From assembly GCA_001303025.1 (NCBI GenBank), contig LJNK01000005.1, positions 19,084 through 83,083 on the forward strand: a DNA stretch of 64,000 bases. The letters run 5' to 3'. This stretch comes from Deltaproteobacteria bacterium SG8_13. GTDB lineage: Bacteria > Desulfobacterota > Desulfobacteria > Desulfobacterales > SG8-13. Position 1 is the first letter of the stretch. Every line of letters starts with the position of its first letter. The notes beneath the pieces were generated by a model that saw only the letters and a list, made by a program, of their open reading frames with translations, made no database searches and was not told the DNA's origin. Of this stretch, positions 63,244 through 64,000 are shown one piece after another. The position numbers were made by a program, and so were the translations under genes.

Positions 63244-64000
63244 ATGACAAACGGGTTGAAAATCATCGCTTCGGCTTCGGAAATTGCGCGCCTTGTCCGC
63301 TCGGTTGGAAAAACGGGACGCCTGGCCGTCGATCTGGAAGCTGATTCCATGTACCACTTTCAGGAGCGGGTCTGCCTGCTGCAGATGGCCACTGACCGGC
63401 ATCAGGCGGTAATCGATCCGCTGAGCATCGAAGACCTGTCTGCCCTCAAACCGATGTTCAACAATCCCCGTCTTCAAAAGGTTTTTCACGGAGCGGACTA
63501 TGATGTGCGCTCTTTGTACCGCGACTTTCAGATCGAGATCCGCAACCTTTTCGACACGCAGTTGGCCAGCCGATTCGTCGGCCTGAAAGAGACCGGCCTG
63601 GAGGCGGTGCTTCAGGCCCGCTTCGGGGTGAATCTCGATAAAAAGTACCAGCGCAAGGACTGGTCCCAGCGGCCGCTCCCTCCGGAGATGATCGCCTATG
63701 CCGCCAATGACGTACGATACCTCATCGAGCTGGCGGAAATGCTGGAAGAGGAGCTTCGCGCCAAAGCTCGTCTGGCATGGGTACAGGAAGAGTGTGAGCA
63801 TTTGAGTCGGGTTGGGCCGGTTCATAACGGAAAAGAGCCTCTGTTTCTGAACTTCAAGGGCGCAGGCCGCCTCTCCCCCCGGAGCCTGGCAGTGCTGGAG
63901 GCGCTGCTGCAGCTCAGGGTGGCACTGGCCCGCAAAAAAGACCGACCACTGTTCAAGGTTTTCAGCAACAAGTCGCTGCTGACCCTGGCGACCGCCGGGC
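63244..64000 (+). CDS. rnd: Ribonuclease D-like 3'-5' exonuclease (3' end outside window)
   Basis: At least 252 residues of a DEDDy exonuclease; the frame stays open to the last base. Exonuclease motifs: ExoI RLAVDLEADSM (DxE), ExoII VFHGADYDVRSLYRDF, ExoIII MIAYAANDVRYL (Tyr...Asp). An HRDC-like helical region begins after residue 200 (SPRSLAVLEALLQLRVALARKKD). RNase D trims structured RNAs including tRNA precursors. It starts from ATG 63244, 110 bp from the divergent thrS start. Confidence 0.93.
   Translation, partial: MTNGLKIIASASEIARLVRSVGKTGRLAVDLEADSMYHFQERVCLLQMATDRHQAVIDPLSIEDLSALKPMFNNPRLQKVFHGADYDVRSLYRDFQIEIRNLFDTQLASRFVGLKETGLEAVLQARFGVNLDKKYQRKDWSQRPLPPEMIAYAANDVRYLIELAEMLEEELRAKARLAWVQEECEHLSRVGPVHNGKEPLFLNFKGAGRLSPRSLAVLEALLQLRVALARKKDRPLFKVFSNKSLLTLATAG

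Noticed and set aside
1..64000. CRISPR arrays, tRNA or rRNA genes, complete insertion sequences
   Set aside because: No regularly spaced direct repeats, cloverleaf structures or transposase genes with terminal repeats were recognised by eye; short tRNAs could still be missed.

Overview
The window most likely comes from a strictly anaerobic, sulfate-reducing member of the Desulfobacterota (Desulfobacteraceae / Desulfosarcina-like). The reasons are heterodisulfide-reductase (Hdr) modules fused to ferredoxin domains, Wood-Ljungdahl genes (metF, metV), a bacterial-type selenocysteine formate dehydrogenase, ParA-ferredoxin/NifX-like (orange-protein-like) genes, NifU/NifS-type Fe-S genes, many 4Fe-4S proteins and a TAXI-TRAP transporter. 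The assignment rests on gene content only.

Layout. 1-7.5 kb: DUF362 protein (cut by the window start), NapH/NapG-like polyferredoxin membrane protein, Tat-exported aldo/keto reductase, CutA, NifU-like scaffold, a NifS-like protein that lacks the PLP lysine, and an MBL hydrolase. 7.6-11.7 kb: LysE exporter, two small unknown proteins, a CULT (cereblon-like) domain protein, a secreted unknown protein and a quinone oxidoreductase. 11.8-22.5 kb: a type II secretion operon gspFGHIJKLMDE with no visible gspC. 22.7-32.3 kb, all minus: DUF1566 lipoprotein-like protein, UspA, TRAP permease, TAXI binding protein, glycosyltransferase, HrpA helicase. 32.5-36.9 kb: a pyridine-nucleotide disulfide oxidoreductase with an in-frame UGA at its redox cysteine, a YjbQ protein, then an AT-richer stretch with a secreted unknown, a frameshifted membrane protein and a hemolysin III protein. 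37.5-43 kb: two Cys-rich GcvH-like proteins behind a sigma-54 promoter, facing an archaemetzincin / sigma-54 regulator / histidine kinase operon. 43.4-51.4 kb: the central system, hdrA (HdrA-GltD-HdrA fusion), mvhD, hdrCB-like, metV and metF, closed by a strong terminator. 51.4-57.5 kb: small Cys-rich protein, DUF3786 protein, OsmC protein, then divergent DUF134/DUF5320 and NifX/ParA-ferredoxin/NifU operons sharing paired operators. 57.6-64 kb: lipoprotein, selenocysteine formate dehydrogenase, thrS and RNase D (cut by the window end).

How it works together (inference): hdrA-mvhD-hdrCB-metV-metF resembles the MetFV-HdrABC-MvhD type of methylene-tetrahydrofolate reductase complex proposed to couple flavin-based electron bifurcation to the methyl branch of the Wood-Ljungdahl pathway. 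Here three of its subunits carry an in-frame UGA at a conserved Cys position, each followed 12-16 nt later by a small hairpin with a G-rich apical loop like the bacterial SECIS. The formate dehydrogenase of the same pathway is a fourth such gene and the disulfide oxidoreductase a fifth. The window is therefore a selenoprotein-rich piece of one-carbon and thiol redox metabolism. The two-component system next to hdrA, with a near-consensus sigma-54 promoter in front of the GcvH-like pair, may regulate that pair, hdrA or both.
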